NCBI RefSeq assembly: GCF_042652185.1
Contig: NZ_JBHSIX010000025.1
From: Actinacidiphila fildesensis
GTDB lineage: Bacteria > Actinomycetota > Actinomycetes > Streptomycetales > Streptomycetaceae
Length of the DNA stretch: 64,000 bases
Strand: one strand, 5' to 3'
Of this stretch, positions 49,548-57,191 are shown in pieces. Each line of letters starts with the position of its first letter. Position 1 is the stretch's first letter. Made by a program: the position numbers and the translations under genes. Below the pieces are notes generated by a model that saw only the letters and a program-made list of their open reading frames with translations, was not told the origin of the DNA and did not search any database.

Positions 49548-50561
49548 TTACACTGCTCCGAGAATCTCCACGACGAAAACGAGGGTGGAGTTGGCCGGAA
49601 GGTCGGCTCCCTTGGCCTCGGCCTTGTACGCCTGCTCCGGCGGGATGACGAGCAGCACCCGGCTGCCGACCTTCTTGCCGACGAGGCCCTTGTCCCAGCC
49701 CTCGATGACCTGACCCTGGCCGATGACGGTGCTGAACGGCGCCCCGGTCTTCCAGCTGTCGTCGAACAGCTTGGCCGTGTCCTTGCCCTCGTTGGGCTTC
49801 CAGGCCGCGCCGCTGTACTGCATGTAGACCGTCTGACCGCTCTTGATCACATCGCCCGTGCCCTCGATCAGGACCTTGTCGACGAGCGTCTTCGGCGGGT
49901 CGTTCTTCGGCACCGTGATCTTCGCCGCCTCCGCCTTCTCCGCGTCCACCTTCGGCAGGTCGGACGGGATGGCGGACTGCGTGCCCGTGACATGGCTCGG
50001 CATGATCCGGTCGATGTCGAGCACGAAGACGAGGGTGTCGGTGCCGGTGATACCCAGCTCCTGCTTGCCCTGCGAGCCGAACGCGGCGGCCGGCGGGGCG
50101 ACGACCAGGACGCGGCTGCCGACCTTCTGGCCCAGTACGGCGTCACTGAAGGCCGGGATGATCGTCGGCGAGCCGGCCGGGATGACCTGCGCGGCGCCGC
50201 CCTTGTCGTAGGAGCCGCCGATCTCCTTGCCGCTCTTCCAGATCTTGCCGGCGAACTTGGTGACCACCAGGTCGTTCTTCTTGACCTCCGGGCCGGTGCC
50301 CGCGGTCACGGTGCTCACGACGAACTTCCCGCTCGGGTCGCCCTTGGGGATGGTGATGGTCGGCTTCTTGCCCAGCTCACCGGCGACGGTGGGCATCGGC
50401 GCGGCCGACGACACCGGCTTGGGAGCCGCGTGCTGCGTAGGCGTCGCGGAGGGCTTGGGGGTCGGCGAGTCGGCCTTCTTGTCCGAGCCGTCCCCTCCTC
50501 CGCAGGCCGCGGTGAGCATCAGAGCCGGCACGATGAGCGCGGCAGCGAGTCGGCGTCGCAC
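49548..50561 (-). CDS. FKBP-type isomerase lipoprotein with two FKBP domains
   Basis: 337 residues. A lipoprotein signal, ALIVPALMLTAAC, with the lipid-modified cysteine at about residue 20, then a serine/threonine/proline linker. Two FKBP repeats follow: the first VVTKFAGKIWKSGKEIGGSY to TLVFVLDIDRIM is degenerate in its pocket, and the second VYMQYSGAAWKPNEGKDTAK, GWDKGLVGKKVGSRVLLVIP to TLVFVVEILGAV is near-canonical. It should fold secreted proteins at the outer face of the membrane. GTG 50561 has GAGG upstream. Terminator beyond at 50643 separates it from pafA. Confidence 0.93.
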   Translation of the reverse strand: MRRRLAAALIVPALMLTAACGGGDGSDKKADSPTPKPSATPTQHAAPKPVSSAAPMPTVAGELGKKPTITIPKGDPSGKFVVSTVTAGTGPEVKKNDLVVTKFAGKIWKSGKEIGGSYDKGGAAQVIPAGSPTIIPAFSDAVLGQKVGSRVLVVAPPAAAFGSQGKQELGITGTDTLVFVLDIDRIMPSHVTGTQSAIPSDLPKVDAEKAEAAKITVPKNDPPKTLVDKVLIEGTGDVIKSGQTVYMQYSGAAWKPNEGKDTAKLFDDSWKTGAPFSTVIGQGQVIEGWDKGLVGKKVGSRVLLVIPPEQAYKAEAKGADLPANSTLVFVVEILGAV

Positions 50562-50642
50562 AGTGGTCCTCGGGGTAGCTGGGATGGTCCGTCAGTAGCG
50601 GTCACTCTACGGCCTGCCCCGCATCACAGGACCCCGGCATGC

Positions 50643-50678
50643 CAGGGGCCCCGCACGCCACAGCGCGCGGGGCCCCTG
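50643..50678. terminator. Terminator between pafA and the FKBP lipoprotein gene
   Basis: CAGGGGCCCCGC (50643-50654) pairs perfectly with GCGGGGCCCCTG (50667-50678) across a 12-base loop. Lies 39 bp past the pafA stop on the minus strand. Confidence 0.8.
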
Positions 50679-50717
50679 AACACGAGCCACTGCCGATCAC
50701 GTTCCGGCTTTCGTCGA

Positions 50718-52079
50718 TCACATTCCGGCGATGAGCTTCTCCACCCGGTCGTCGACCGATCGGAACGGGTCTTTGCACAGCACTGTTCGCTGCGCCTGGT
50801 CATTGAGCTTCAGATGCACCCAGTCGACCGTGAAATCACGCCGCTGTTCCTGCGCGCGCCGGATGAAATCGCCGCGCAGCCTGGCCCGAGTGGTCTGCGG
50901 AGGAACGGATTTCGCCTCGAAGATCTTCAGATCACTGCAGATCCGCTTGGCCTGGCCCTTCTTCTCCAGCAGGTAGTACAGCCCCCGGCGGCGGTGGATG
51001 TCGTGATAGGCGAGGTCCAGTTGGGCGACGCGCGGGTGGGACATCGTGATGTTGTCCCGGTTCCGGTAGCGCTCGATCAGCTGGTACTTCATCACCCAGT
51101 CGATCTCGGTGCCGATGGCCGCCAGGTCACCGCTGCCGATCGACTCCAGCGCGCGGCCCCACAGCTCCAGCACCTGCTCGATCACGCCGTTGCGGATCCC
51201 GCGGCGTTCGCAGAAGTCAACAGCCTTGGAGTAGTACTCCTCCTGGATCTCCAGGGCGGACGCCTCGCGGCCGGTGGCCAGCCGCACCTTGCGGCGGCCG
51301 GTGATGTCATGGCTGACCTCGCGGATCGCCCGGATCGGGTTCTCCAGGGTCAGATCCCGCATCACGATGCCCGCCTCGATCATGCGCAGCACGAGGTCGG
51401 TGGCACCGACCTTCAGCAGCATGGTCGTCTCGGACATGTTCGAGTCGCCGACGATGACGTGCAGGCGCCGGTAGCGCTCCGCGTCCGCGTGCGGCTCGTC
51501 ACGGGTGTTGATGATGGGTCGGGAACGGGTGGTCGCCGAGCTGACGCCCTCCCAGATGTGCTCCGCCCGCTGGCTGACGCAGAAGACCGCACCGCGCGGC
51601 GTCTGCAGCACCTTGCCCGCGCCGCAGATCATCTGCCGGGTGACCAGGAACGGAATGAGGATGTCGGCGAGGCGGGAGAACTCGCCGTGTCGCGCGACGA
51701 GGTAATTCTCGTGACATCCGTAGGAGTTTCCCGCGGAGTCGGTGTTGTTCTTGAACAGATAGACATCGCCGGCGATGCCCTCTTCGTGCAGACGCCGTTC
51801 GGCGTCCACCAGAAGGCCTTCGAGGATGCGTTCGCCGGCCTTGTCATGGGTGACCAGCTCGGTCAGATTGTCACACTCCGGAGTGGCGTACTCCGGGTGC
51901 GAGCCGACATCGAGGTAGAGGCGGGCGCCGTTGCGCAGAAAGACATTGCTGCTCCGGCCCCATGACACGACACGGCGGAAGAGGTACCGCGCCACCTCGT
52001 CAGGAGACAGACGCCGCTGCCCCCTGAACGTGCATGTGACGCCGTACTCGTTCTCCAGCCCGAAAATGCGGCGGTCCAT
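50718..52079 (-). CDS. pafA: Pup-protein ligase PafA
   Basis: 453 residues. The opening RRIFGLENEYGVTCTFRGQR and the active-site region VGSHPEYATPECDNLTELVT are shared with Dop and glutamine synthetase-like enzymes. Also FKNNTDSAGNSYGCHENYLV and INTRDEPHADAERYRRLHVI. It uses ATP to form an isopeptide bond between the C-terminal Glu of deamidated Pup and lysine of a target. It lacks the 40-residue Dop loop, so it is the ligase rather than the deamidase. ATG 52079. The MFS gene stop lies 9 bp upstream on the same strand. Confidence 0.97.
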   Translation of the reverse strand: MDRRIFGLENEYGVTCTFRGQRRLSPDEVARYLFRRVVSWGRSSNVFLRNGARLYLDVGSHPEYATPECDNLTELVTHDKAGERILEGLLVDAERRLHEEGIAGDVYLFKNNTDSAGNSYGCHENYLVARHGEFSRLADILIPFLVTRQMICGAGKVLQTPRGAVFCVSQRAEHIWEGVSSATTRSRPIINTRDEPHADAERYRRLHVIVGDSNMSETTMLLKVGATDLVLRMIEAGIVMRDLTLENPIRAIREVSHDITGRRKVRLATGREASALEIQEEYYSKAVDFCERRGIRNGVIEQVLELWGRALESIGSGDLAAIGTEIDWVMKYQLIERYRNRDNITMSHPRVAQLDLAYHDIHRRRGLYYLLEKKGQAKRICSDLKIFEAKSVPPQTTRARLRGDFIRRAQEQRRDFTVDWVHLKLNDQAQRTVLCKDPFRSVDDRVEKLIAGM

Positions 52080-52088
52080 GACTGAACA

Positions 52089-53336
52089 TTACGCCTGATG
52101 CGTGGTCGTGAAACCGGGTTCGACCCCACCGATTCGATCTTTTTCCAACTCGGTTTTCAGGTTTGGGGACGCGAGGAATCGGGCGGTCGCGACCAGCACC
52201 GCCAGTGCGATGAATCCACCGGCCGCCGCGACGGCGAATCCGGCGGCGACCCCGCCGAACTGCGCGGCGGGTCCCGCGGCGGCCGTTCCCAGCGAGGCGC
52301 CGACGCCGATCGCGGTCACCAGCCAGGAGAACGCCTCGGTCACCGTGCCGCTCGGCGCGTGCCGGTCCACCACCACGAACGCGCAGGCCAGTACCGGCGC
52401 CAGGAACACCCCCGCGAGCCCGGACAGGACCGTCATCGCGACCACCCCGGGGACGAGCACCAAGGGCGCGTAACAGACGGCCAGTCCGACGGTGAGCACC
52501 CGCAGCCGGCGCTCCGGCGTACCCGGCCAGGTCCTGGCGCCGTACGTCACACCGCCGATGAGCGCGCCGAGCCCGAGCGCCGACAGCAGATAGCCGTTCA
52601 CCATGCCGCCGCCGTGCACATCCCCGTACGCGACCGCGGCGACCGCGATCGAGCCGAGCGCGACACCGACGAAGAACAGGCAGCCGATCAGCGCGCGCAG
52701 CCCCGGGGCGCGCAGCGGTCCGAGCCAGTCGGCGGCCCGCGGTTCCGCCCGCCACTCGCGGGACGGCGGGGCCGTCACGACGCCCAGCGCGCCCACGACG
52801 CCGACCGCCGCGATCCACAGCACGGCGGCGGCCTCGGAGAACAGCGCGACCAGGCCGGTGACGAGGACCGGGCCGATGGTGAACAGCAGCTCCTGGGCGG
52901 CGGCGTCCAGGGCGTAGGCGGCGTGCAGCCGGTCCTCGCTCTTGAGGACGCCGGGCCACAGCGCGCGCAGCCCGCCTTCCAGCGGCGGGGTGAACAGCCC
53001 GGCGACCGCCATCGCCACACAGGCCACCGGCAGCGGGTCGGGGCCCACCAGGGCGAACAGCACCATGCCGGCGGCCGACAGGACGGCCGCGGGGAGCATC
53101 ACCCGCGGCTGGCCGTACCGGTCGACGATCCGGCCCAGCAGCGGCTGGCCGATGGCCGTGCCCAGCCCGTAGAGCGCGCCCAGCGAACCGGCGAGCGAGT
53201 AGCTGCCCCCTTCGGAGCGGGTCAGCAGCACGATGCACAGCGCGGCCGTCGCGTTGGGCAGCCGGCCGATCAGCGTGCCGCCGAGCAGCCGGCCGGCATA
53301 CCGCGTCCTCAGAAGATCCCCGTACCCCGCCGCCAT
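52089..53336 (-). CDS. MFS-family transporter
   Basis: 415 residues, 12 hydrophobic segments. The MFS motif between helices 2 and 3 reads PLLGRIVDRYGQPRVMLPAA, and VYGLGTAIGQPL-type glycines line the first bundle. An exporter of small molecules is likely. ATG 53336 with GGGGAG upstream. It is only 9 bp before pafA on the same strand, and divergent from a LacI-family regulator at 53450, so pafA may be expressed partly with this transporter. Substrate unknown. Confidence 0.85.
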   Translation of the reverse strand: MAAGYGDLLRTRYAGRLLGGTLIGRLPNATAALCIVLLTRSEGGSYSLAGSLGALYGLGTAIGQPLLGRIVDRYGQPRVMLPAAVLSAAGMVLFALVGPDPLPVACVAMAVAGLFTPPLEGGLRALWPGVLKSEDRLHAAYALDAAAQELLFTIGPVLVTGLVALFSEAAAVLWIAAVGVVGALGVVTAPPSREWRAEPRAADWLGPLRAPGLRALIGCLFFVGVALGSIAVAAVAYGDVHGGGMVNGYLLSALGLGALIGGVTYGARTWPGTPERRLRVLTVGLAVCYAPLVLVPGVVAMTVLSGLAGVFLAPVLACAFVVVDRHAPSGTVTEAFSWLVTAIGVGASLGTAAAGPAAQFGGVAAGFAVAAAGGFIALAVLVATARFLASPNLKTELEKDRIGGVEPGFTTTHQA

Positions 53337-53380
53337 GCCGGCTCCCCTCCCCCGGTCGCCGCCCGTCGCCGCCGAAGTGT

Positions 53381-53407
53381 TACGTATAACTTGATGCGTC
53401 ATACGTA
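53381..53407. promoter_or_regulatory. Two TACGTA palindromes 21 bp apart, candidate LacI operators
   Basis: TACGTA at 53381-53386 and again at 53402-53407, exactly two DNA turns apart, in the 113-bp gap between the divergent MFS and LacI genes. The first is nested in GTTA-CGTA-TAAC. The region is notably A/T-rich for this genome, as a promoter would be. Confidence 0.5.
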
Positions 53408-53449
53408 CCATGACGGCAGGCCGCGGGTCCATCCGCGGGGACCGGAAGG

Positions 53450-54469
53450 ATGCCCGGAGTGACCGATACCGCACGCCCCACCTCACGGGACGTGGCGCGG
53501 GCCGCGGGTGTCTCGCAGGCGACCGTTTCGCTGGTCCTGGGCGGAAAGTCCCGCGGGCGGGTCTCCGAGCGCACGGCGGAAGCGGTCCGGGCGGCGGCCC
53601 TGGCACTGGGCTACCGGCCGAACCTCGCCGCCCGCAACCTCCGGCTCGGCCGCACCCGGACGGCCCTGCTGGTCGTCCCGGCCCTGACCAACGAGTACTT
53701 CGCCCGGGTCTACACCGGCGCCGCCCGCGTCGCGGCGGAGCACGAGTTCGGCGTGGTGCTCTACCCGTCACCCGACGGCATCGGGCCGGCCCGCGACCCC
53801 TTCGGCTCGGCCCGCGCCTCGCTCGACGGCGTCATCGCGTCCTCGATGGCCGCCGACGCGCTCGACGCCATCGGCGGCGGCGACCTGCCGCTCGTGATGC
53901 TCGACAGCGACCCCGGCGCGGCCGGCGCCGGCGCCACCGTCAACTTCGACATCGCCGACGGGATGCGGCAGGTGGCCCGCTGTCTGCTCGGCCTCGGGCA
54001 CCGCCGGTTCACTCATATGGCCTCAGCGGTCGACACCTGGACGTTCCACGTCCGCGCCGCCGCACTGGCCGGCACGCTGGCGGGCACGGGCGACGTGACC
54101 CTGCACACCGAGCGCTCCGCGCACAGCGTCGAGGACGCACGGCTCGCCGCCGAACGCGCCCTCACCCGGCCCGGGCCCCGGCCCACTGCCCTGGTCTGCG
54201 ACGACGACATCCTCGCCGCCGGTGCGTGCAAGGCCGCCCGCCGACTGGGCCTGCGGGTGCCGGCCGATGTGTCCGTGACCGGATTCGACGACCTCGCGCT
54301 CGCCACCGCGGTCGAACCGGAACTCACCACGGTCCGGCTCCCCGCCGACGAGATCGGCGGCCGGGGCATGGCGGCGCTGCTGGCCGTCCTGGACGGCCGC
54401 CCGGCGAACAGCGCCGACCTCCCGGTGGAACTCGTGGTCCGCGGTTCGACGGGGCCGCCGGCGGCGTGA
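53450..54469 (+). CDS. LacI-family transcriptional regulator
   Basis: 339 residues. The LacI headpiece is at the N-terminus: SRDVARAAGVSQATVSLVLG, ERTAEAVRAAALALGYRPNL (with the hinge helix NLAARNLRLG), then the periplasmic-binding-like core (TALLVVPALTNEYFARVYTG) and C-terminal effector lobe (VCDDDILAAGACKAARRLGL, VSVTGFDDLALATAVEPELT). The ligand is probably a sugar or nucleoside-like compound. The start is ATG 53450; GTG 53459 is possible. It likely controls the divergent MFS gene. A giant hairpin follows at 54499. Confidence 0.92.
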   Translation: MPGVTDTARPTSRDVARAAGVSQATVSLVLGGKSRGRVSERTAEAVRAAALALGYRPNLAARNLRLGRTRTALLVVPALTNEYFARVYTGAARVAAEHEFGVVLYPSPDGIGPARDPFGSARASLDGVIASSMAADALDAIGGGDLPLVMLDSDPGAAGAGATVNFDIADGMRQVARCLLGLGHRRFTHMASAVDTWTFHVRAAALAGTLAGTGDVTLHTERSAHSVEDARLAAERALTRPGPRPTALVCDDDILAAGACKAARRLGLRVPADVSVTGFDDLALATAVEPELTTVRLPADEIGGRGMAALLAVLDGRPANSADLPVELVVRGSTGPPAA

Positions 54470-54498
54470 GACACCCCCTCCGGCAGGCGGGAGCGAAC

Positions 54499-54617
54499 GT
54501 GAGGGGGCCGGGTCCGCAGGGGTGGGGTTTCGAAATGCTGCCGAGCTATTTGTGGGCCGCCAGGCCCGTAAATAGTCGATTTCGAAGCCCCGCCCCGGAG
54601 GACCCGGCCCCCGTCAC
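54499..54617. repeat. Near-continuous ~119-bp inverted repeat (giant hairpin) between convergent genes
   Basis: Arms read, from outside in: GTGA with TCAC; GGGGGCCGGGTCC (54503-54515) with GGACCCGGCCCCC (54600-54612); GGGG of a middle block with CCCC; GGGGTTTCGAAAT (54524-54536) with ATTTCGAAGCCCC (54579-54591, one T-G); CTATTT (54546-54551) with AAATAG (54570-54575); GGGCC with GGCCC; loop GCCA at 54559-54562. Mismatches are few. It lies 30 bp after lacI and 37 bp beyond the prcA stop. It could terminate both strands, but it is far longer than ordinary terminators and unusually A/T-rich near its centre. Confidence 0.8.
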
Positions 54618-54653
54618 CGGAGCACCGGCACAAGCCACGCGGCGGGCCGCCGG

Positions 54654-55403
54654 CTACTCCTCTTCCTCGTCCGAAGGATCATCCGTCTTGGTGGTCGCAG
54701 CGCTGTCCGCCTCCAGGAGACGGGCCAGCTGACGACCCAGGATCCGCTTGAACTTGCGCTGCTGCGGTCGCGTCCGGTCCAGCACCGCGACCTCCAACTG
54801 CTCGGCGGTGAGCGTGCGTTCCCCGCCGTTGCTGTCCCGGCCGAGGGACTCGGCCGCCAGTTTCAGCGCCTCCGCGAGCGTCATGCCGTCGCGGTGCCGC
54901 TGGTCCAGATACGCGCCGATCGAGTCCGAGTTGCCGCCGACCGCCACCGCGCCGTGCTCATCGACGATCGAGCCGTCGTGCGGCAGCCGGTAGATCTGGT
55001 CGTCCTCGGCGGCCGCGCCGACCTCCGCGACGATCAGCTCCACCTCGTACGGCTTCTCGCCGACGCTGGAGAAGATGGTGCCCAGGGTCTGGGCGTAGAC
55101 GTTGGCCAGACCGCGGGCCGTGACGTCCTCACGGTCGTAGGTGTAGCCGCGCAGGTCGGCGTAGCGCACGCCGCCGATCCGCAGGTTCTCGAACTCGTTG
55201 TACTTGCCCACCGCCGCGAACGCGATCCGGTCATAGATCTCGCTGACCTTGTGGAGCGCGCGGGACGGGTTCTCGGCGACGAACACGATGCCGTCGGTGT
55301 ACTGCAGCACGACGACGCTGCGGCCGCGCGCGATGCCCTTGCGGGCGTACTCCGCACGGTCGGCCATGGCCTGCTGGGGTGAGACATAGAACGGCGTCGA
55401 CAC
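54654..55403 (-). CDS. prcA: 20S proteasome alpha subunit
   Basis: 249 residues. The alpha-type N-terminus FYVSPQQAMADRAEYARKGI gates the axial pore. Then the proteasome fold: RGRSVVVLQYTDGIVFVAEN, NPSRALHKVSEIYDRIAFAA, VGKYNEFENLRIGGVRYADL. No catalytic threonine, as expected for alpha. The C-terminus is acidic (DDPSDEEEE). It forms the outer rings of the 20S barrel and docks ARC. GTG 55403. It lies 65 bp downstream of prcB, and is the last gene of pup-HNH-prcB-prcA. Confidence 0.98.
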   Translation of the reverse strand: MSTPFYVSPQQAMADRAEYARKGIARGRSVVVLQYTDGIVFVAENPSRALHKVSEIYDRIAFAAVGKYNEFENLRIGGVRYADLRGYTYDREDVTARGLANVYAQTLGTIFSSVGEKPYEVELIVAEVGAAAEDDQIYRLPHDGSIVDEHGAVAVGGNSDSIGAYLDQRHRDGMTLAEALKLAAESLGRDSNGGERTLTAEQLEVAVLDRTRPQQRKFKRILGRQLARLLEADSAATTKTDDPSDEEEE

Positions 55404-55467
55404 CGGCTATCCGTCCCTTTCTGTCAGGTGACGAGGGTCTTCTTCTCGATCCGGTCCTGCCGGACCG

Positions 55468-56313
55468 TCAGAGCAGCTCGGCACGCGGGCCGTCGGGCTG
55501 TTCCAGCCGGCGCTCGTGGATGGCACGGACGACGTCGGAGGACTCGTCCTCGGTGAGCCTGCGGAAGCCCTCGTCGGTGATGACGGTGACGATCGGATAG
55601 ATGCGCCGCGCCAGGTCCGGTCCGCCGGTGGCCGAATCGTCATCGGCCGCGTCGTACAGGGCCTGTACGACCAGCGTGATCGCCTGGTCCTCCGTCAGAT
55701 CCTTGCGGTACAGCTTCTTCATCGAACCGCGGGCGAAGACCGAACCCGATCCGGTCGACGCGAAGCCGTGCTCCTCGGAGCGCCCGCCCGTCACGTCGTA
55801 GGAGAAGATCCGGCCCTTTTCGCGGTCCACGTCGTATCCGGCGAACAGCGGAACGACGGCCAGTCCCTGGAGCGCCATCCCGAGGTTCCCACGGATCATC
55901 GTGGAGAGCCGGTTCGCCTTGCCCTCCAGGGAGAGCACCGCGCCCTCGATCTTCTCGTAGTGCTCCAGCTCCAGCTGGAACAGCCGCACCATCTCCACGG
56001 CCAGCCCGGCGGTGCCGGCGATGCCCACGGCCGAGTACTCGTCGGCCGGGAAGACCTTCTCGATGTCCCGCTGCGCGATGATGTTGCCCATCGTCGCGCG
56101 CCGGTCACCGGCGAGGATCACCCCGCCGGGGAACGTCGCGGCGACGATGGTCGTGCCGTGCGGGATCTCGACGGCGCCCTGGAGCGGCGGCAGGCTCCGG
56201 TTGCGGGGCAGCAGATCCGGTGAGTGCTCGCCGAGGAAGTCGATGAACGAGGACGAGCCAGGCGTCAGGAAGGCAGCCGGTAGACGCCCTGTGCTACGAG
56301 TGTTGGCTTCCAC
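55468..56313 (-). CDS. prcB: 20S proteasome beta subunit
   Basis: 281 residues. A 53-residue propeptide precedes the autocleavage site HGTTIVAATFPGG; the mature protein starts with the nucleophile Thr54. Then the Ntn-hydrolase fold AGDRRATMGNIIAQRDIEKV (with the catalytic-lysine equivalent and Asp) and VGIAGTAGLAVEMVRLFQLE. It forms the inner proteolytic rings. GTG 56313 with AAGGAA upstream. Its first 49 bp overlap the end of the HNH gene, showing translational coupling. Confidence 0.98.
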   Translation of the reverse strand: MEANTRSTGRLPAAFLTPGSSSFIDFLGEHSPDLLPRNRSLPPLQGAVEIPHGTTIVAATFPGGVILAGDRRATMGNIIAQRDIEKVFPADEYSAVGIAGTAGLAVEMVRLFQLELEHYEKIEGAVLSLEGKANRLSTMIRGNLGMALQGLAVVPLFAGYDVDREKGRIFSYDVTGGRSEEHGFASTGSGSVFARGSMKKLYRKDLTEDQAITLVVQALYDAADDDSATGGPDLARRIYPIVTVITDEGFRRLTEDESSDVVRAIHERRLEQPDGPRAELL

Positions 56314-56855
56314 ACGTTTCCTTCCAGGTAAGCGGCAGCCCGGCGGATGGCATCAGGCCGGTCTTTCAACTGCCCCAGCGCGGCATTGCAGCTGAAGCAC
56401 AGTACGCCTCGGACCCTACCCGTCTCGTGGCAGTGATCCACATGTTCTGCCGAAGCGGCCAAACAGATCGGGCACACGCCCGCTTGAGAGGCGATCAGCT
56501 CGTCACGCTCGGATATCGTGATGCCGTACTTCCGCTTGAAGTAGCTCTCACGGTTGCGGCCGGCGCGACAGGGCCTGCAGTAGCTGGACCAGCCGTCAGG
56601 CGAAGTGGAATTGCGTTCCCAGTCCGCAAACGGCTTGATCGTTTCGCACTGCGGGCACCTCTTGGAGCCTTCCGGTACCTCGAACTTCGGCCGGACCGCA
56701 CGGCCTTTGGCTTCTTGACGCTGCCGGCAATACTCGGCTGAGCAGTTCCGGCAGTACGCCTGAAGACCATCCTCCGTCGACCGATTGCCGGCGAAGGCGC
56801 CGTGCGGCAGCGTCCCTTTACACCGAGAGCAGCGCTTCGATTTCGCGTCGTTCAT
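56265..56855 (-). CDS. HNH endonuclease VII-type protein inside the proteasome operon
   Basis: 196 residues. Two internal repeats of a CxxC zinc motif come first: residues 8-38 (RCSRC...YCRNC) and 66-96 (RCPQC...YCRPC), each ending in DG-x4-YCRxC. The C-terminal recombination endonuclease VII domain has CPIC (128-131), HVDHCHETGRVRG with the catalytic His (138-150) and CFSCNAALG. Such ββα-metal nucleases nick or cleave branched DNA. Hand-counted GC over three lines is about 63%, below the adjacent prcA line (68%). It overlaps prcB by 49 bp and lies 9 bp after pup. Its role in protein turnover is not known. Confidence 0.88.
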   Translation of the reverse strand: MNDAKSKRCSRCKGTLPHGAFAGNRSTEDGLQAYCRNCSAEYCRQRQEAKGRAVRPKFEVPEGSKRCPQCETIKPFADWERNSTSPDGWSSYCRPCRAGRNRESYFKRKYGITISERDELIASQAGVCPICLAASAEHVDHCHETGRVRGVLCFSCNAALGQLKDRPDAIRRAAAYLEGNVWKPTLVAQGVYRLPS

Positions 56856-56859
56856 ATAC

Positions 56860-56875
56860 GTGGACTACTGTCCAC
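56860..56875 (-). other. Small hairpin spanning the pup stop and HNH start region
   Basis: On the minus strand GTGGAC-AGTA-GTCCAC, perfect 6-bp arms. The pup stop codon lies inside it, and the HNH ATG is 4 bases downstream. No good ribosome-binding site precedes that ATG except GGGTGG, 16 bases away and partly inside the stem. It may lower translation of the nuclease relative to Pup. Confidence 0.5.
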
Positions 56876-57083
56876 CCTTCTGAACGAAGGACCTCACGAA
56901 ATCCTCAGCATTGGCCTCGAGTACATCGTCGATTTCGTCCAGGATGTCGTCGACGTCCTCCGAGAGCTTCTCGTGGCGCTCCTTGAGTTCGTCCGAGGCT
57001 TGCGCGTCCTGCGCTACCTCTTCGACTTCTTCTGTGGCGCGTGTCGCCTTCTGCTGTCCGCCGTCGGTGTCCTTCGTAGCCAT
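56865..57083 (-). CDS. pup: Prokaryotic ubiquitin-like protein Pup
   Basis: 72 residues, mostly charged and disordered: MATKDTDGGQQKATRATEEV, then EVAQDAQASDELKERHEKLS, EDVDDILDEIDDVLEANAED and FVRSFVQKGGQ. The C-terminal Gly-Gly-Gln is the form that Dop deamidates to Glu before PafA ligates it to a substrate lysine. The central helix binds the ARC coiled coil. ATG 57083 has GGGGTGAG four bases upstream; GTG further upstream gives three extra residues and is unlikely. First gene of the pup-HNH-prcB-prcA operon. Confidence 0.98.
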   Translation of the reverse strand: MATKDTDGGQQKATRATEEVEEVAQDAQASDELKERHEKLSEDVDDILDEIDDVLEANAEDFVRSFVQKGGQ

Positions 57084-57119
57084 GACGCTCACCCCGCTCG
57101 GTTGCGTTTCCCACTTGAT

Positions 57120-57129
57120 CAGACCCTAC
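57120..57129 (-). promoter_or_regulatory. GTAGGGTCTG motif upstream of pup, shared with arc
   Basis: GTAGGGTCTG on the minus strand, 37 bp upstream of the pup start, is repeated exactly at 60747-60756 upstream of arc. TAGGGT resembles a -10 hexamer, so the two genes may share promoter type or a regulator. Confidence 0.4.
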
Positions 57130-57191
57130 AAGCCGGGTCCGACATCGGCCCTGTTTCCGCTCACTTGCTTGATTCCCGGTTCTGGGCCATT

